A stretch of 64,000 nucleotides of DNA, taken from positions 1 through 64,000 of the forward strand of contig WGMB01000017.1 in assembly GCA_016125275.1 (NCBI GenBank), read 5' to 3'. Made by a program: the position numbers and the translations under genes. The DNA is from Acidobacteriota bacterium. Its GTDB lineage: Bacteria; Acidobacteriota; Terriglobia; Bryobacterales; UBA6623. The notes below the pieces were generated by a model. That model had not been told where the DNA came from, did not search any database, and worked only from the letters and a program-made list of their open reading frames with translations. Positions 17,987 through 26,530 of the stretch are shown here, one piece after another; within the stretch, counting starts at the first letter, position 1; each line of letters starts with the position of its first letter.

Positions 17987-20353
17987 TCAGAAACGCCAAT
18001 CCAACCCGATCAAGGGGAACACCTTCAGGGCCTCTTCGAAGCGCGCCGTATTTTCGCGGCGGTCCCAACTCAGTCCCGCGAAGTTCGAACGGTTGGTCGC
18101 ATTCTGCAGGCCCGCAAAGACCAGCAAGGGCTTGTCATTGACGAGGAATGTCCGATCGACGCGCAAATCCAAGCGAAAGTAGTCCTTCGATCGGGCTCCG
18201 TTCACCCGGGAGAGGTCAAAGATGCCGCGGCGCTGCTCCTGCGACAGCTCGAGGTTGAATGGCGTGTAGGGCCGGCCCCGCAAATAGGAAGCCCGCACCC
18301 CGAGCTCCCATTTGCGGGCCAGGCGGTAGCCGCCCACGGCATTGGCGATGGCCGGATAGTCAAACGCGCCGGGCCGGTAGACTTCGTCGAGTCCCGCGTG
18401 CCTCGTCCTGGAGAACGCGAGGTTGGCTTGCCCAAACCATTTTCGGGTGAACTTCTTCTCGACGAACAGTTCCACCCCGCGCACTCTGCCCCGCCCCGCG
18501 CTGGCCATCGGGAACAGGATGTCGCGCACGTCAAACGTGTCGCCCACATTGGCGAGAGACAAGGATGGAAAGTCGGTTGAGCCCGGGTAGTCCTTGTACT
18601 GCTTGCGGTAGACCTCCGCTGTGAAACGGAGGGAAGAACTGGCGACATAGGAAAAGCCGGCGACGACATGCTCCGAGCGGATCGGGATGAGCCCGCGGTT
18701 CTGCGGGAAAGCCGCCAGAAACAGGAACAGCGGCTGCTGATAGTAGCGGCCGTAGCTGCCGCGCCAGGAGAGCTTGTCCGTCAATCGGTAGCTTGCGCCG
18801 ACGCGAGGGCTGAACCGCGTTTTGTTCAAGATCTCGTACTGGTCCAAGCGCCCGCCCCAAGTCACGTTCAGCCGCTGCGTGAGGTTTGCGGAGGACTGCA
18901 GGTAGGCCCCGCTCTGGTAGGCCGTGAAACTCTGCCGCAGGTCAATCGGATTGACGTCGGGCGTCGTCGTGAACGGCCCGTCGTAGCCCAACGGCGATCG
19001 TGTGTCGTAGTCGATGTTGAAGACCTTGAAGCTTCCGCCCGCTTGAACCTTGCCCAAGGCCGTGCCGAACACCGTCAGGTCGTACTTGAGCGTGGATTCG
19101 CCCTCGCGCGAATCTTCCTGAAAGGTGATGGGCCCCGCGGCGATCACTTCGTCGACCGGCAGACCTGGGTCCGGAATCCCGTTCTTCAGCAGATCCTTGA
19201 CGGTCGAATCCACCCGCGCCTCCGAGTGAGAGACGCCCAGCAGCCCCACGCCGCGGCTCCCAAACAGCCGCTGCCAGTTGAGCCCGGAAGCGCTTCGCCA
19301 ACCCTGATAGCGGATGTCGAGCGCACTGATCTCTTCGCTCAGGTCGCTGCCCTCCGTCAGCCCCAGTCGGATGCTGTCCACCCCGGTGATGTTTACGGCC
19401 CATACCCGATCGCGAGGGCTAAAGTCATACAGGGCCTTGCTCGAGAACGTGTAGACCTTGGGGACTCCGCCGAAGCCTACGTCGTTGGTGAAGAGGTCCA
19501 GAAAGCTGCGGCGCGCCGACACGATCCACGAACCCTTCCGCTTCTTGATCGGCCCTTCCAGGACCACCCCGGCGCCGGCGAACCCCACCGTCGCTCGTCC
19601 TCCAAAGTGTTCGCGGTCGCCTTCCTTTTGAGCGATCTGGAGCACGCTGGACAGCCGGTTGATGAACGGCGCCGGGTAACCGCCGGTCAAGAAAGTCACG
19701 TCCTGGATGAGGTTTGCGTCGAGAATGCTGGTGATTCCGCCGGCGGAGGCGAAGTTGGCGAAAGTGTTGATGTTGGGGATCTCCACGTTGTCGACGATGA
19801 AGAGATTCTCCAAGGGGCTCCCGCCGCGCACGATGATGTCGTTGCGAAAGTCGTTCGATCCTACCGCCACCCCGGGCAGTGAACGCACGTAGCGAGAGAC
19901 GTCCTGCAGCGCGCCGGCCGCCCGGAAGATCTCGCTGCCCTGGATCAAGACGCCGGACGTCTTGACCTCGGCCGGGGCGACATAGACCGATTCCGACACG
20001 GTGATGGCCTGCTCGACCGCATCGATCAGCGGCAACACGACATCGATGCGGTCGTCCAGACCGGCGCGCACGGCCACGGCATCGGTCGCGAAGGCAGGGC
20101 GGCCGGGGGCGACGATCTCGAGCTGATAGCTGCCCGTGCGCAGGTTGTCCATCGAGAAGGAGCCGTGGTCCCCCGTCTCGGCGCAGCGCTCCGTACCGAC
20201 GAGACAGACGCGCACTCCGGAAGCGGGCGCTCCGGAAGCATCGGCCACGCTGCCCCTGATGCCGCCCACAGCGGCTGTATCTTGGGCATGGGAGGGAACG
20301 AACAGGGCGCAAAGCGACAGCAGCGCGGCTAGAAGGAGTCGTGGCGTTCGCAT
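17987..20353 (-). CDS. TonB-dependent receptor with carboxypeptidase-regulatory-like domain
   Basis: 788 residues: a signal peptide (LLLAALLSLCALFVPSHAQ), a carboxypeptidase-regulatory-like domain (GIRGSVADASGAPASGVRV) with a CxxxxxC pair, then a plug domain with IIVRGGSPLENLFIVDNVEI, a classic plug motif, and a 22-strand-type barrel ending in LIGLDWRF. It is shorter than its downstream neighbour and closer to ordinary siderophore or sugar receptors. The second ATG (20353) is preferred over the one at 20368 because GAGGA lies at the right distance. It is divergent from cysE with 86 bp between them, which must contain both promoters. The substrate is unknown. Confidence 0.92.
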   Translation of the reverse strand: MRTPRLLLAALLSLCALFVPSHAQDTAAVGGIRGSVADASGAPASGVRVCLVGTERCAETGDHGSFSMDNLRTGSYQLEIVAPGRPAFATDAVAVRAGLDDRIDVVLPLIDAVEQAITVSESVYVAPAEVKTSGVLIQGSEIFRAAGALQDVSRYVRSLPGVAVGSNDFRNDIIVRGGSPLENLFIVDNVEIPNINTFANFASAGGITSILDANLIQDVTFLTGGYPAPFINRLSSVLQIAQKEGDREHFGGRATVGFAGAGVVLEGPIKKRKGSWIVSARRSFLDLFTNDVGFGGVPKVYTFSSKALYDFSPRDRVWAVNITGVDSIRLGLTEGSDLSEEISALDIRYQGWRSASGLNWQRLFGSRGVGLLGVSHSEARVDSTVKDLLKNGIPDPGLPVDEVIAAGPITFQEDSREGESTLKYDLTVFGTALGKVQAGGSFKVFNIDYDTRSPLGYDGPFTTTPDVNPIDLRQSFTAYQSGAYLQSSANLTQRLNVTWGGRLDQYEILNKTRFSPRVGASYRLTDKLSWRGSYGRYYQQPLFLFLAAFPQNRGLIPIRSEHVVAGFSYVASSSLRFTAEVYRKQYKDYPGSTDFPSLSLANVGDTFDVRDILFPMASAGRGRVRGVELFVEKKFTRKWFGQANLAFSRTRHAGLDEVYRPGAFDYPAIANAVGGYRLARKWELGVRASYLRGRPYTPFNLELSQEQRRGIFDLSRVNGARSKDYFRLDLRVDRTFLVNDKPLLVFAGLQNATNRSNFAGLSWDRRENTARFEEALKVFPLIGLDWRF

Positions 20354-20439
20354 GTGGAGATTCCTCATGCAAGCAAACGTCGGGCTGTTGTCTCGGAAAA
20401 GCGCATCCCTCCGGGCTCTGCTAGCATCGAAACGAACGT

Positions 20440-21129
20440 ATGTTCCGATCCATCGGCGAGCAGATCGAGACCGTGTTCCGCCACGATCCAGCCGCCAAGA
20501 GCGGCCTGGAGGTGCTGTTGTGCTACCCGGGCGTCCACGCGATCCTGCTGCACAGGCTTTCCCACGCGGTCTGCGGCAAGGGATTTCACCTCTTGGCCCG
20601 GCTCATCTCCCACTTCGCCCGCTGGCTGACGGGCATCGAGATCCACCCCGGCGCTCAGATCGGCCGGCGCTTCTTCATCGACCACGGCATGGGCGTGGTG
20701 ATCGGCGAGACGGCCGTTGTCGGAGACGATGTGGTGCTCTACCAGGGCGTGACGCTCGGCGGCACCGGCCATGACAAGGGCAAGCGGCACCCGACGATCG
20801 GCGACCACGTCGTGATCGGTTCGGGCGCCAAGGTACTCGGCAACATCAAGATCGGCGACTGGGTGAAAGTGGGGGCCGGCTCGGTGGTCGTGAGGCCCGT
20901 CCCGGAGCACTCCACCGTCGTCGGGGTGCCGGGCCGCGTGGTGGCCGTCAAGGGCGTGCGTGTGGAGCACCCCGAGTGGGAGATGCTCGAACACGGCGAG
21001 CTGCCCGATCCGGTTGGCCAGACCCTGGCGAGCCTGAACGAACGCGTGGCGCTGCTGGAAGCCGAGATCCACAGCCGCGCGCGAGACGAAGAGCCTCGGG
21101 ATTCGCTGCAGACGATGACGGGCGGGTAG
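20440..21129 (+). CDS. cysE: Serine O-acetyltransferase
   Basis: A 229-residue CysE-type enzyme that transfers acetyl from acetyl-CoA to L-serine, the first committed step of cysteine synthesis, in the cytoplasm. It has the N-terminal helical part ([16 protein letters not shown]) and the left-handed beta-helix of hexapeptide repeats ([20 protein letters not shown]), with catalytic H82 in [10 protein letters not shown] and CoA/serine-site residues in [11 protein letters not shown]. It matches the short bacterial form that lacks the long N-terminal extension of E. coli CysE. The C-terminal tail is long and charged and could be the region that binds cysteine synthase. No cysK is adjacent. The next structure is a long hairpin that begins at the stop codon. 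Confidence 0.94.
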   Translation: MFRSIGEQIETVFRHDPAAKSGLEVLLCYPGVHAILLHRLSHAVCGKGFHLLARLISHFARWLTGIEIHPGAQIGRRFFIDHGMGVVIGETAVVGDDVVLYQGVTLGGTGHDKGKRHPTIGDHVVIGSGAKVLGNIKIGDWVKVGAGSVVVRPVPEHSTVVGVPGRVVAVKGVRVEHPEWEMLEHGELPDPVGQTLASLNERVALLEAEIHSRARDEEPRDSLQTMTGG

Positions 21130-21187
21130 AGCCTCTGGTGGCGACGGACATTCCTGTCCGTCGCTTCCTGCCACCAGCGGAGGCTCT
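21128..21187. repeat. Long imperfect hairpin between convergent cysE and osmC-type genes
   Basis: Three nested arm pairs stack on one axis: AGAGCCTC/GAGGCTCT (21128-21135, 21180-21187), CTGGTGGC/GCCACCAG (21135-21142, 21170-21177) and CGACGGACA/TGTCCGTCG (21142-21150, 21155-21163), with a 4-nt loop. It starts inside the cysE stop codon. It may act as a bidirectional terminator or be a REP-like element. Confidence 0.6.
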
Positions 21188-21192
21188 CCGGT

Positions 21193-21603
21193 TCAAACGT
21201 CCATGATCCGCGGCGTCCCCAGCAGGGTCCGCCGCACCGGGCATTTGCCGGCGATCTCCTTCAGCCGCGCCCGCTGCTCGTCGTCGAGCTCGCCTTCGAA
21301 CGCCAACTTCACGCGGATGCGCTCGATGTAGCCTTCGGTCTCCTCGCACTCGTTGCAATCGCTGGCGTGGATGCGCTCGTGCACCAGCTCCGCGCGCATG
21401 CTCTGCAAATCCCAGCCCTTCTTGCGGGCGTACATCTGGACCGTCATGGTCGTGCAGGCGCCCAGCGCGGAGAGCAGCAGCTCATACGGATCGGGCCCCA
21501 GGCCGTCGCCGATCTCCTCGGGTTCATCGGCGAGGATCGCGTGGTCCTCGGTGTTCAGCAGAACCTGGTACTTCTCCAGACTGCGGGCGTAGACTTTGGC
21601 CAT
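21193..21603 (-). CDS. OsmC family protein
   Basis: A 136-residue protein of the OsmC/Ohr superfamily, which reduces organic hydroperoxides using two cysteines. The pair is visible: C50 in LLLSALGACTTMTVQMYA and C121 in EIAGKCPVRRTL. An additional CxxC (CNEC, 83-86) lies in the middle. The fold phrase PDPYELLLSALGAC is typical of the YhfA-like branch. It has no signal peptide and is cytoplasmic. Its 3' end faces cysE across a long hairpin, and 22 bp separate its start from the end of the PQQ dehydrogenase gene on the same strand, so the two may be cotranscribed. Confidence 0.93.
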   Translation of the reverse strand: MAKVYARSLEKYQVLLNTEDHAILADEPEEIGDGLGPDPYELLLSALGACTTMTVQMYARKKGWDLQSMRAELVHERIHASDCNECEETEGYIERIRVKLAFEGELDDEQRARLKEIAGKCPVRRTLLGTPRIMDV

Positions 21604-21625
21604 GGCTTGATTCTGGCACTGTCCG

Positions 21626-23602
21626 CTATTGCAGCGCGAAGGCCCAGAAGCCCATCCCGGAGGCGATCGCCACGAACTGCCGCCCGCCGACCATGTACGT
21701 CATCGGCGACGCCTTCCAATCCTGGTTGGCTTGAAAGTGCCAGAGCGGCTCTCCCGAGCGAGCATCGAGCGCCGCGAACGCTCCGCTGTCTTCGCCGAAG
21801 AACACCAAGCCGCCCGCGGTCGACAGCACCCCGGAGTACGTCTTCGTCTCGCCGGTCTGGGCGTACTCCCAAACCTTTCGGCCGGTCTGGATGTCCAGCG
21901 CCCGGATGAACTTCTGGTTCACCGGGCCGGCCGGACGGAAGCTGCCGCTCAACCAGCCCTTGCCTCGCTCCCAGTCCGGGCTTGTCTTGGTGTAGACGTT
22001 GCAGGAGTCATGCACCAGCAGGTAGAAGAGCTTGGTCCCTGGGTTGTAGGCCGTGGACATCCAGTTCGTGGCGCCGCGAATCGCCGGGCAGGTGAACGAA
22101 CCCTCTTCCGTGGGGTCCGACTCTTCCGCCAGCACCGGCCGGCCGTTCTCGTCGATCCGCTCAGCCCAATTCTGGTTGGAGAACGACTCGCCCAGCAGGA
22201 ACTCCCCGGTCACTCGGTCCAGCACGTACAGGAAGCCGTTTCGGTTGCCTTGCACCAACAGCTTACGGGGCTTGCCGTCGAACTCTTCGTCCACCAGCAC
22301 CAGGGGCTCCTGGGCGTCCCAGTCATGCGTGTCGTGCGGCGTGAACTGGAAGTGCCAAACCAGCTCGCCGGTCTTGGGCCGCAGAGCGATCACCGAATCC
22401 GTGTAGAGGTTGTCGCCCGGCCGGCGGTCGCCGTTGAGGTCCGGGCAGGGATTGCCAACCGGCCAATACAGCAGGTCCAGCTCGGCGTCGTAGCTGCCGG
22501 TCAGCCACGTGGCGCCGCAGCCTTTTTTCAAGATTTCCGGGTCGCCCCACGTCTCCGAAAGGGGTTCGCCCGGCGCGGGGATCGTCCAAAAGCGCCAAGC
22601 CCTCTCGCCGGTCTCGACGTGATAGGCGTCCAGAAAACCCCGCAGGCCGGTGTCGCCGCCGGAAACTCCGACGATCGCCAGCTCGCCCACGATCAGCGGC
22701 GCGGCGATGGCGCCATAGTGGTCGCGGTAGTCGGCCATGGTCGCATCCCACAGCTTCTCGCCCGTCCAGCGATCCAGCGCCACGACGTGGGCGTGGTCGG
22801 TGACGGTGAACAGCCGATCGCCGTCGACCGCCACGCCGCGGTTGAGCCCGATGGCGGCGTCGCCGATCAGCCCCTGCGTGCGCGACTCGGTCCAGCGCCA
22901 GATCTCGCGGCCCGTCTCGGCGTCGAGCGCGTAGACCTGATTCACGGCCGTCACGTACATGACACCGCTGAGCACGACCGGCGTCCCCTCGATCATCCGC
23001 AGGCCCGGCAAGGGAAAGAACCACTGCGGGGCGAGGCGGGCGACGGTTTCCTTGTTGATCTGGTCGAGCGGGCTGTGCCGATTGGCCTGGTCGTTGCCGT
23101 GGTAGCTGGGCCAGTCGACGCTCGGGTCGGCTTTGGCGGGACGAAAAGCGTCCCCTTCGCGGCGCAGCAGGTGGAGCTTGCCGTCGGGCGTCCGCACCTG
23201 GGCGTCGAAGCCGCTCTCGTTGAGGATGAGGCCGCGGATCTCTCCGCCGCCGGCCAACGGCAGAGCGCCCTCGCGCGGCTGCGGCCCGGCGGTCTCCGTC
23301 TTCGCGCCCTCCGGACGCAGCGACATCACGTGCCCCACCAAGGCTTCCAGCTCCTCGGCCGGCAGGTCGAAGGCTGGCATTCCTTTGCCGACAATGCCCT
23401 TGGTGATCACCCCGGCCAGCTTCTCCGGCGTGCCGGCGGCCAGAAACGGCAGGATCGACGGGGCCCGGTCGCTGCCCGAGCCGTCGCCGCCGTGGCAGAG
23501 CACGCAGCGCGATTCGTAGGCGACCTGTCCGGCGGTCGGGCCCGCCCAAGCGGGTGCGGACAGCAGCGCCGCCAACGCGGCAAACCAGAGGCTTCGGGGC
23601 AT
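21626..23602 (-). CDS. PQQ-dependent dehydrogenase with N-terminal cytochrome c domain
   Basis: 658 residues, secreted. The signal peptide is MPRSLWFAALAALLSAPAWA. A cytochrome c domain follows with CVLCH (33-37) and the distal Met region GKGMPAFDLPAEELEALVGH. Next is a short linker domain and an eight-bladed quinoprotein propeller of the alcohol/sugar dehydrogenase type, marked by WPSYHGNDQANRHSPL, WHFQFTPHDTHDWDA and CPAIRGATNWMSTAYNP. Electrons would pass from PQQH2 to the attached haem and on to the respiratory chain. In most alcohol dehydrogenases of this class the haem domain is C-terminal; here it is N-terminal, as in many Acidobacteria and Planctomycetes proteins. The ATG at 23602 is chosen because the signal peptide starts there. 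The substrate is unknown. Confidence 0.92.
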   Translation of the reverse strand: MPRSLWFAALAALLSAPAWAGPTAGQVAYESRCVLCHGGDGSGSDRAPSILPFLAAGTPEKLAGVITKGIVGKGMPAFDLPAEELEALVGHVMSLRPEGAKTETAGPQPREGALPLAGGGEIRGLILNESGFDAQVRTPDGKLHLLRREGDAFRPAKADPSVDWPSYHGNDQANRHSPLDQINKETVARLAPQWFFPLPGLRMIEGTPVVLSGVMYVTAVNQVYALDAETGREIWRWTESRTQGLIGDAAIGLNRGVAVDGDRLFTVTDHAHVVALDRWTGEKLWDATMADYRDHYGAIAAPLIVGELAIVGVSGGDTGLRGFLDAYHVETGERAWRFWTIPAPGEPLSETWGDPEILKKGCGATWLTGSYDAELDLLYWPVGNPCPDLNGDRRPGDNLYTDSVIALRPKTGELVWHFQFTPHDTHDWDAQEPLVLVDEEFDGKPRKLLVQGNRNGFLYVLDRVTGEFLLGESFSNQNWAERIDENGRPVLAEESDPTEEGSFTCPAIRGATNWMSTAYNPGTKLFYLLVHDSCNVYTKTSPDWERGKGWLSGSFRPAGPVNQKFIRALDIQTGRKVWEYAQTGETKTYSGVLSTAGGLVFFGEDSGAFAALDARSGEPLWHFQANQDWKASPMTYMVGGRQFVAIASGMGFWAFALQ

Positions 23603-23657
23603 CTTCGTTAGGATACCGGGAGTCTGCGATACTCTTGGGGCGCTGGAGGACCTGCTG

Positions 23658-24794
23658 ATGGAAAACATGCTGGGAGCCTACGGAGAGTGGGCGGCGGGAC
23701 TGGTTGACGATCCGCCGCGGCTGTCCTACCGCCGTCCGGAGTTCCGGCGCCTGGGCGACTGGCAGCCTCGGGCGCGGACGCGCTACCAGGACGCATTGCT
23801 CAGCCCGGACGCCGGCCCCACGCCCGTGGTGGAGGTCCAGCACGCCTTCGAGTTCGACGGCCTGGCCGTGGAAACCCTGCGCTGGCAACTGCCCTATGGT
23901 CCGGCCACGGAGGCTTACCTGCTCAAGCCGGCCGGCGCTCGCGGTCCCCTGCCCGCCGTGCTCGGGCTACACGACCACGGCGGCAACAAGTACTTCGGCA
24001 AGCGCAAGATCACCCGCATCACCGCCAACCCGCCCCCCCGGATGATCGAGCACCAGGAGAAGTACTACGGCGGCGCGGCCTGGGCCAACGAGCTGGCCAA
24101 GCGCGGCTACGTCGTCCTCGTGCCCGACACATTCTCCTTCGCCAGCCGCCGCTTCCGCGCCGGGGACCTGCCGGAACGCATCAAGCGCGATCTGGTGGAG
24201 AAGAAGCCGGAGTCGCCGGAAGAGATCGACGCCTACAACTCCTTCGCCGGCAACCACGAGCACCTGATCGCCAAGAGCCTGTTCTGCGGGGGAACGACCT
24301 GGCCCGGCGTCTTCGTGGCCGACGACCGGGCGGCCCTGGACGTGCTCTGCGCGCGGCCGGATGTGGACGCGGAACGGGTGGGCTGCTGCGGGCTTTCCGG
24401 CGGAGGCCTCCGCACGGTCTACCTGACCGGCGCCGACGAGCGGATTCGGTGCTCGGTCCCGGTGGGGATGATGACTACCTGGCGCGACTACCTGCTCTAC
24501 AAGTGCTTCACGCACACCTGGATGATCTATATCCCCGGGTTGCCGCGCGACCTGGACTACCCGGAGATCCTTGGTCTCAACGCGCCCCGGCCGACGCTCG
24601 TGCTGAGCAACAACCAGGACCAACTGTTCACCCTCAGCGAGATGCACCGCGCCGACGAGATCCTGAAGGCGGTCTACGCCAAGGCCGAGGCCGCCGACCG
24701 CTACCGCACCAGCTTCTACGACGGACCGCACAAGTTCGACCGGGCCATGCAGGCCGAGGCGTTCGAGTGGTTCGATCGCTGGCTGAAGGCTTGA
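23658..24794 (+). CDS. Alpha/beta hydrolase (dienelactone-hydrolase/acetyl-xylan-esterase-like)
   Basis: 378 residues without a signal peptide. The oxyanion region is LGLHDHGGNKYFG (102-114), the nucleophile S247 lies in GCCGLSGGGLRT, a likely acid is D321 (SNNQDQLFT) and the histidine is H358 (DGPHKF). The fold matches the large esterases often called abhydrolase_7/acetyl xylan esterase-like. It is divergent from the PQQ dehydrogenase with 55 bp between starts. Its stop is 2 bp before the next start, so it forms an operon with the FAD-dependent lipoprotein. This arrangement is common in saccharide-degradation loci of Bryobacterales, which suggests an ester of a sugar or aromatic as substrate. 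That is inference. Confidence 0.88.
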   Translation: MENMLGAYGEWAAGLVDDPPRLSYRRPEFRRLGDWQPRARTRYQDALLSPDAGPTPVVEVQHAFEFDGLAVETLRWQLPYGPATEAYLLKPAGARGPLPAVLGLHDHGGNKYFGKRKITRITANPPPRMIEHQEKYYGGAAWANELAKRGYVVLVPDTFSFASRRFRAGDLPERIKRDLVEKKPESPEEIDAYNSFAGNHEHLIAKSLFCGGTTWPGVFVADDRAALDVLCARPDVDAERVGCCGLSGGGLRTVYLTGADERIRCSVPVGMMTTWRDYLLYKCFTHTWMIYIPGLPRDLDYPEILGLNAPRPTLVLSNNQDQLFTLSEMHRADEILKAVYAKAEAADRYRTSFYDGPHKFDRAMQAEAFEWFDRWLKA

Positions 24795-24796
24795 CC

Positions 24797-26428
24797 ATGC
24801 AACGACGCACGTTCTTGACGATTCCCCTGGCCTTGGCCGCCTGCTCTGCGGAACCGGAGCCGGACTACGACGTGGTGATCTACGGCGGAACGTCCGCGGG
24901 CGTCGCTGCCGCGGTGCAGGCCTCCCGCATGGGCAAGTCCGTGGTGATCGTCGCGCCGGAGACGCATCTGGGCGGGCTGACCGCCGGCGGGTTGGGCTGG
25001 ACCGACTCCGGCCGCAAGGAAGTCATCGGCGGGCTGGCGCGCGAGTTCTACCACCGCGTGTGGCAGCACTACGAGCAACCCGGAGCCTGGCGCTGGCAGA
25101 CCCGCGAGGAATATGGCAACAAGGGCCAGGGGACGCCGGCCATCGACGGCGACAACCGCACGATGTGGATCTTCGAGCCGCACGTGGCCGAGGCGGTCTT
25201 CGAGGAGTGGATCGCCGAAGCGGAGATCCCCGTACACCGGGACGAGTGGCTGGACCGCGACAACGGCGTGGAGATGGCCGAGGGCCGCATCCGTGCGATC
25301 TCCACCCTCGGCGGAAAGCGCTACAGCGGGCGGATGTTCGTGGACGCAACGTACGAGGGCGATCTGATGGCCGCCGCCGGGGCGAGCTTTCACGTCGGCC
25401 GCGAGGACAATTCGGTCTATGGGGAGCGTCACAACGGCGTCCAGAAGGATGTTCGCCACCACGGCCACTTCTTTCCAGAGGGTGTGAGCCCGTACGTCAT
25501 CCCCGGAGACCCCTCCAGCGGCTTGCTGCCCCGCGTGCACGCCGGCAACCCCGGCGTCAACGGCGAGGGCGACAACCGCATCCAGGCCTACTGCTACCGA
25601 CTCTGTCTGACGCAAGTGGAGGAGAATCGCGTCCCCTTCGAGAAGCCCGAGGGCTACGACGCGAACCAGTATGAGTTGCTGGCGCGCGCCTTCCAGGCTG
25701 GTTGGAATGAGGTGTTTCGCAAGTTCGACCCGATCCCCAACGGCAAGACCGACGAGAACAACCACGGTCCGTTCTCCACCGATAACATCGGGATGAACTA
25801 CGACTACCCCGAAGCCGGCTATGAGCGCCGCCGCGAGATCCTGGCCGAACACATCCAGTACCAGAAGGGCTGGCTGTACTATCTCGCCAACGACGAGAAG
25901 GTTCCGGCGGACATCCGCGCCGAGATGTCGAAGTGGGGGCTGGCGAAGGACGAGTTCGTGGAGACCGGACACTGGCCGCACCAGATCTACGTGCGCGAGT
26001 CCCGCCGCCTGATCGGCCCGTACGTGATGACGGAGCTCGACTGCACCGGCGAGCGCGATACGCCGGACTCGGTGGGAATGGGCTCCTACACGGCCGATTC
26101 GCACAACGTGCAGCGCTACGTCACTGACGAAGGCTTCGTACAGAACGAAGGCGACGTCGGCGTGAAGCTCCCCGGCCCGTACCGTATCTCCTACGGGTCG
26201 CTGACGCCCAAGAAGGAGGAGGTCGAGAACCTGCTCGTCCCGGTGTGCGTGTCGGCGAGCCACATCGCCTACGGCTCCGTGCGCATGGAGCCCGTGTTCA
26301 TGATTCTGGGGCAGTCGGCGGCCACGGCGGCCGTCTTGGCGATGGACAGTGGCTTGGCAGTGCAGGACTTGCCGTACCAACAGCTCAGAGAGCGGCTATT
26401 GTCCGACGCGCAGGTCCTCGAATCCTGA
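24797..26428 (+). CDS. FAD-dependent oxidoreductase, probable Tat-exported lipoprotein
   Basis: 543 residues of the FAD_oxidored family. The N-terminus MQRRTFLTIPLALAAC combines a twin-arginine-like start with a lipobox (LAAC, C16). The dinucleotide-binding motif is VVIYGGTSAGVAAAVQASRM (26-45), followed by ETHLGGLTAGGLGWTD, a signature of this family. The C-terminal FAD-binding end is LLVPVCVSASHIAYGSVRME. Members of this family are found with glycoside-degradation genes and are thought to oxidise sugars or polyols, but no reaction is firmly assigned. It starts 2 bp after the hydrolase stop, so the pair is cotranscribed. Longer in-frame readings upstream overlap the hydrolase and are rejected. 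Confidence 0.92.
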   Translation: MQRRTFLTIPLALAACSAEPEPDYDVVIYGGTSAGVAAAVQASRMGKSVVIVAPETHLGGLTAGGLGWTDSGRKEVIGGLAREFYHRVWQHYEQPGAWRWQTREEYGNKGQGTPAIDGDNRTMWIFEPHVAEAVFEEWIAEAEIPVHRDEWLDRDNGVEMAEGRIRAISTLGGKRYSGRMFVDATYEGDLMAAAGASFHVGREDNSVYGERHNGVQKDVRHHGHFFPEGVSPYVIPGDPSSGLLPRVHAGNPGVNGEGDNRIQAYCYRLCLTQVEENRVPFEKPEGYDANQYELLARAFQAGWNEVFRKFDPIPNGKTDENNHGPFSTDNIGMNYDYPEAGYERRREILAEHIQYQKGWLYYLANDEKVPADIRAEMSKWGLAKDEFVETGHWPHQIYVRESRRLIGPYVMTELDCTGERDTPDSVGMGSYTADSHNVQRYVTDEGFVQNEGDVGVKLPGPYRISYGSLTPKKEEVENLLVPVCVSASHIAYGSVRMEPVFMILGQSAATAAVLAMDSGLAVQDLPYQQLRERLLSDAQVLES

Positions 26429-26530
26429 GTGTGTCTTTCGATACCCTTGTTCCCTGTTCCCCGACCGGGATAGCCTCCTGTTTCGGGGTGCTCGACAGAG
26501 GGGGTCAGCAGCAGCCCAAGGAAGGGACTC

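Noticed and set aside
24449-24796. Upstream extension of the FAD oxidoreductase
   Set aside because: It would overlap the hydrolase gene in another frame; the lipoprotein signal and the ATG 2 bp after the hydrolase stop define the start.
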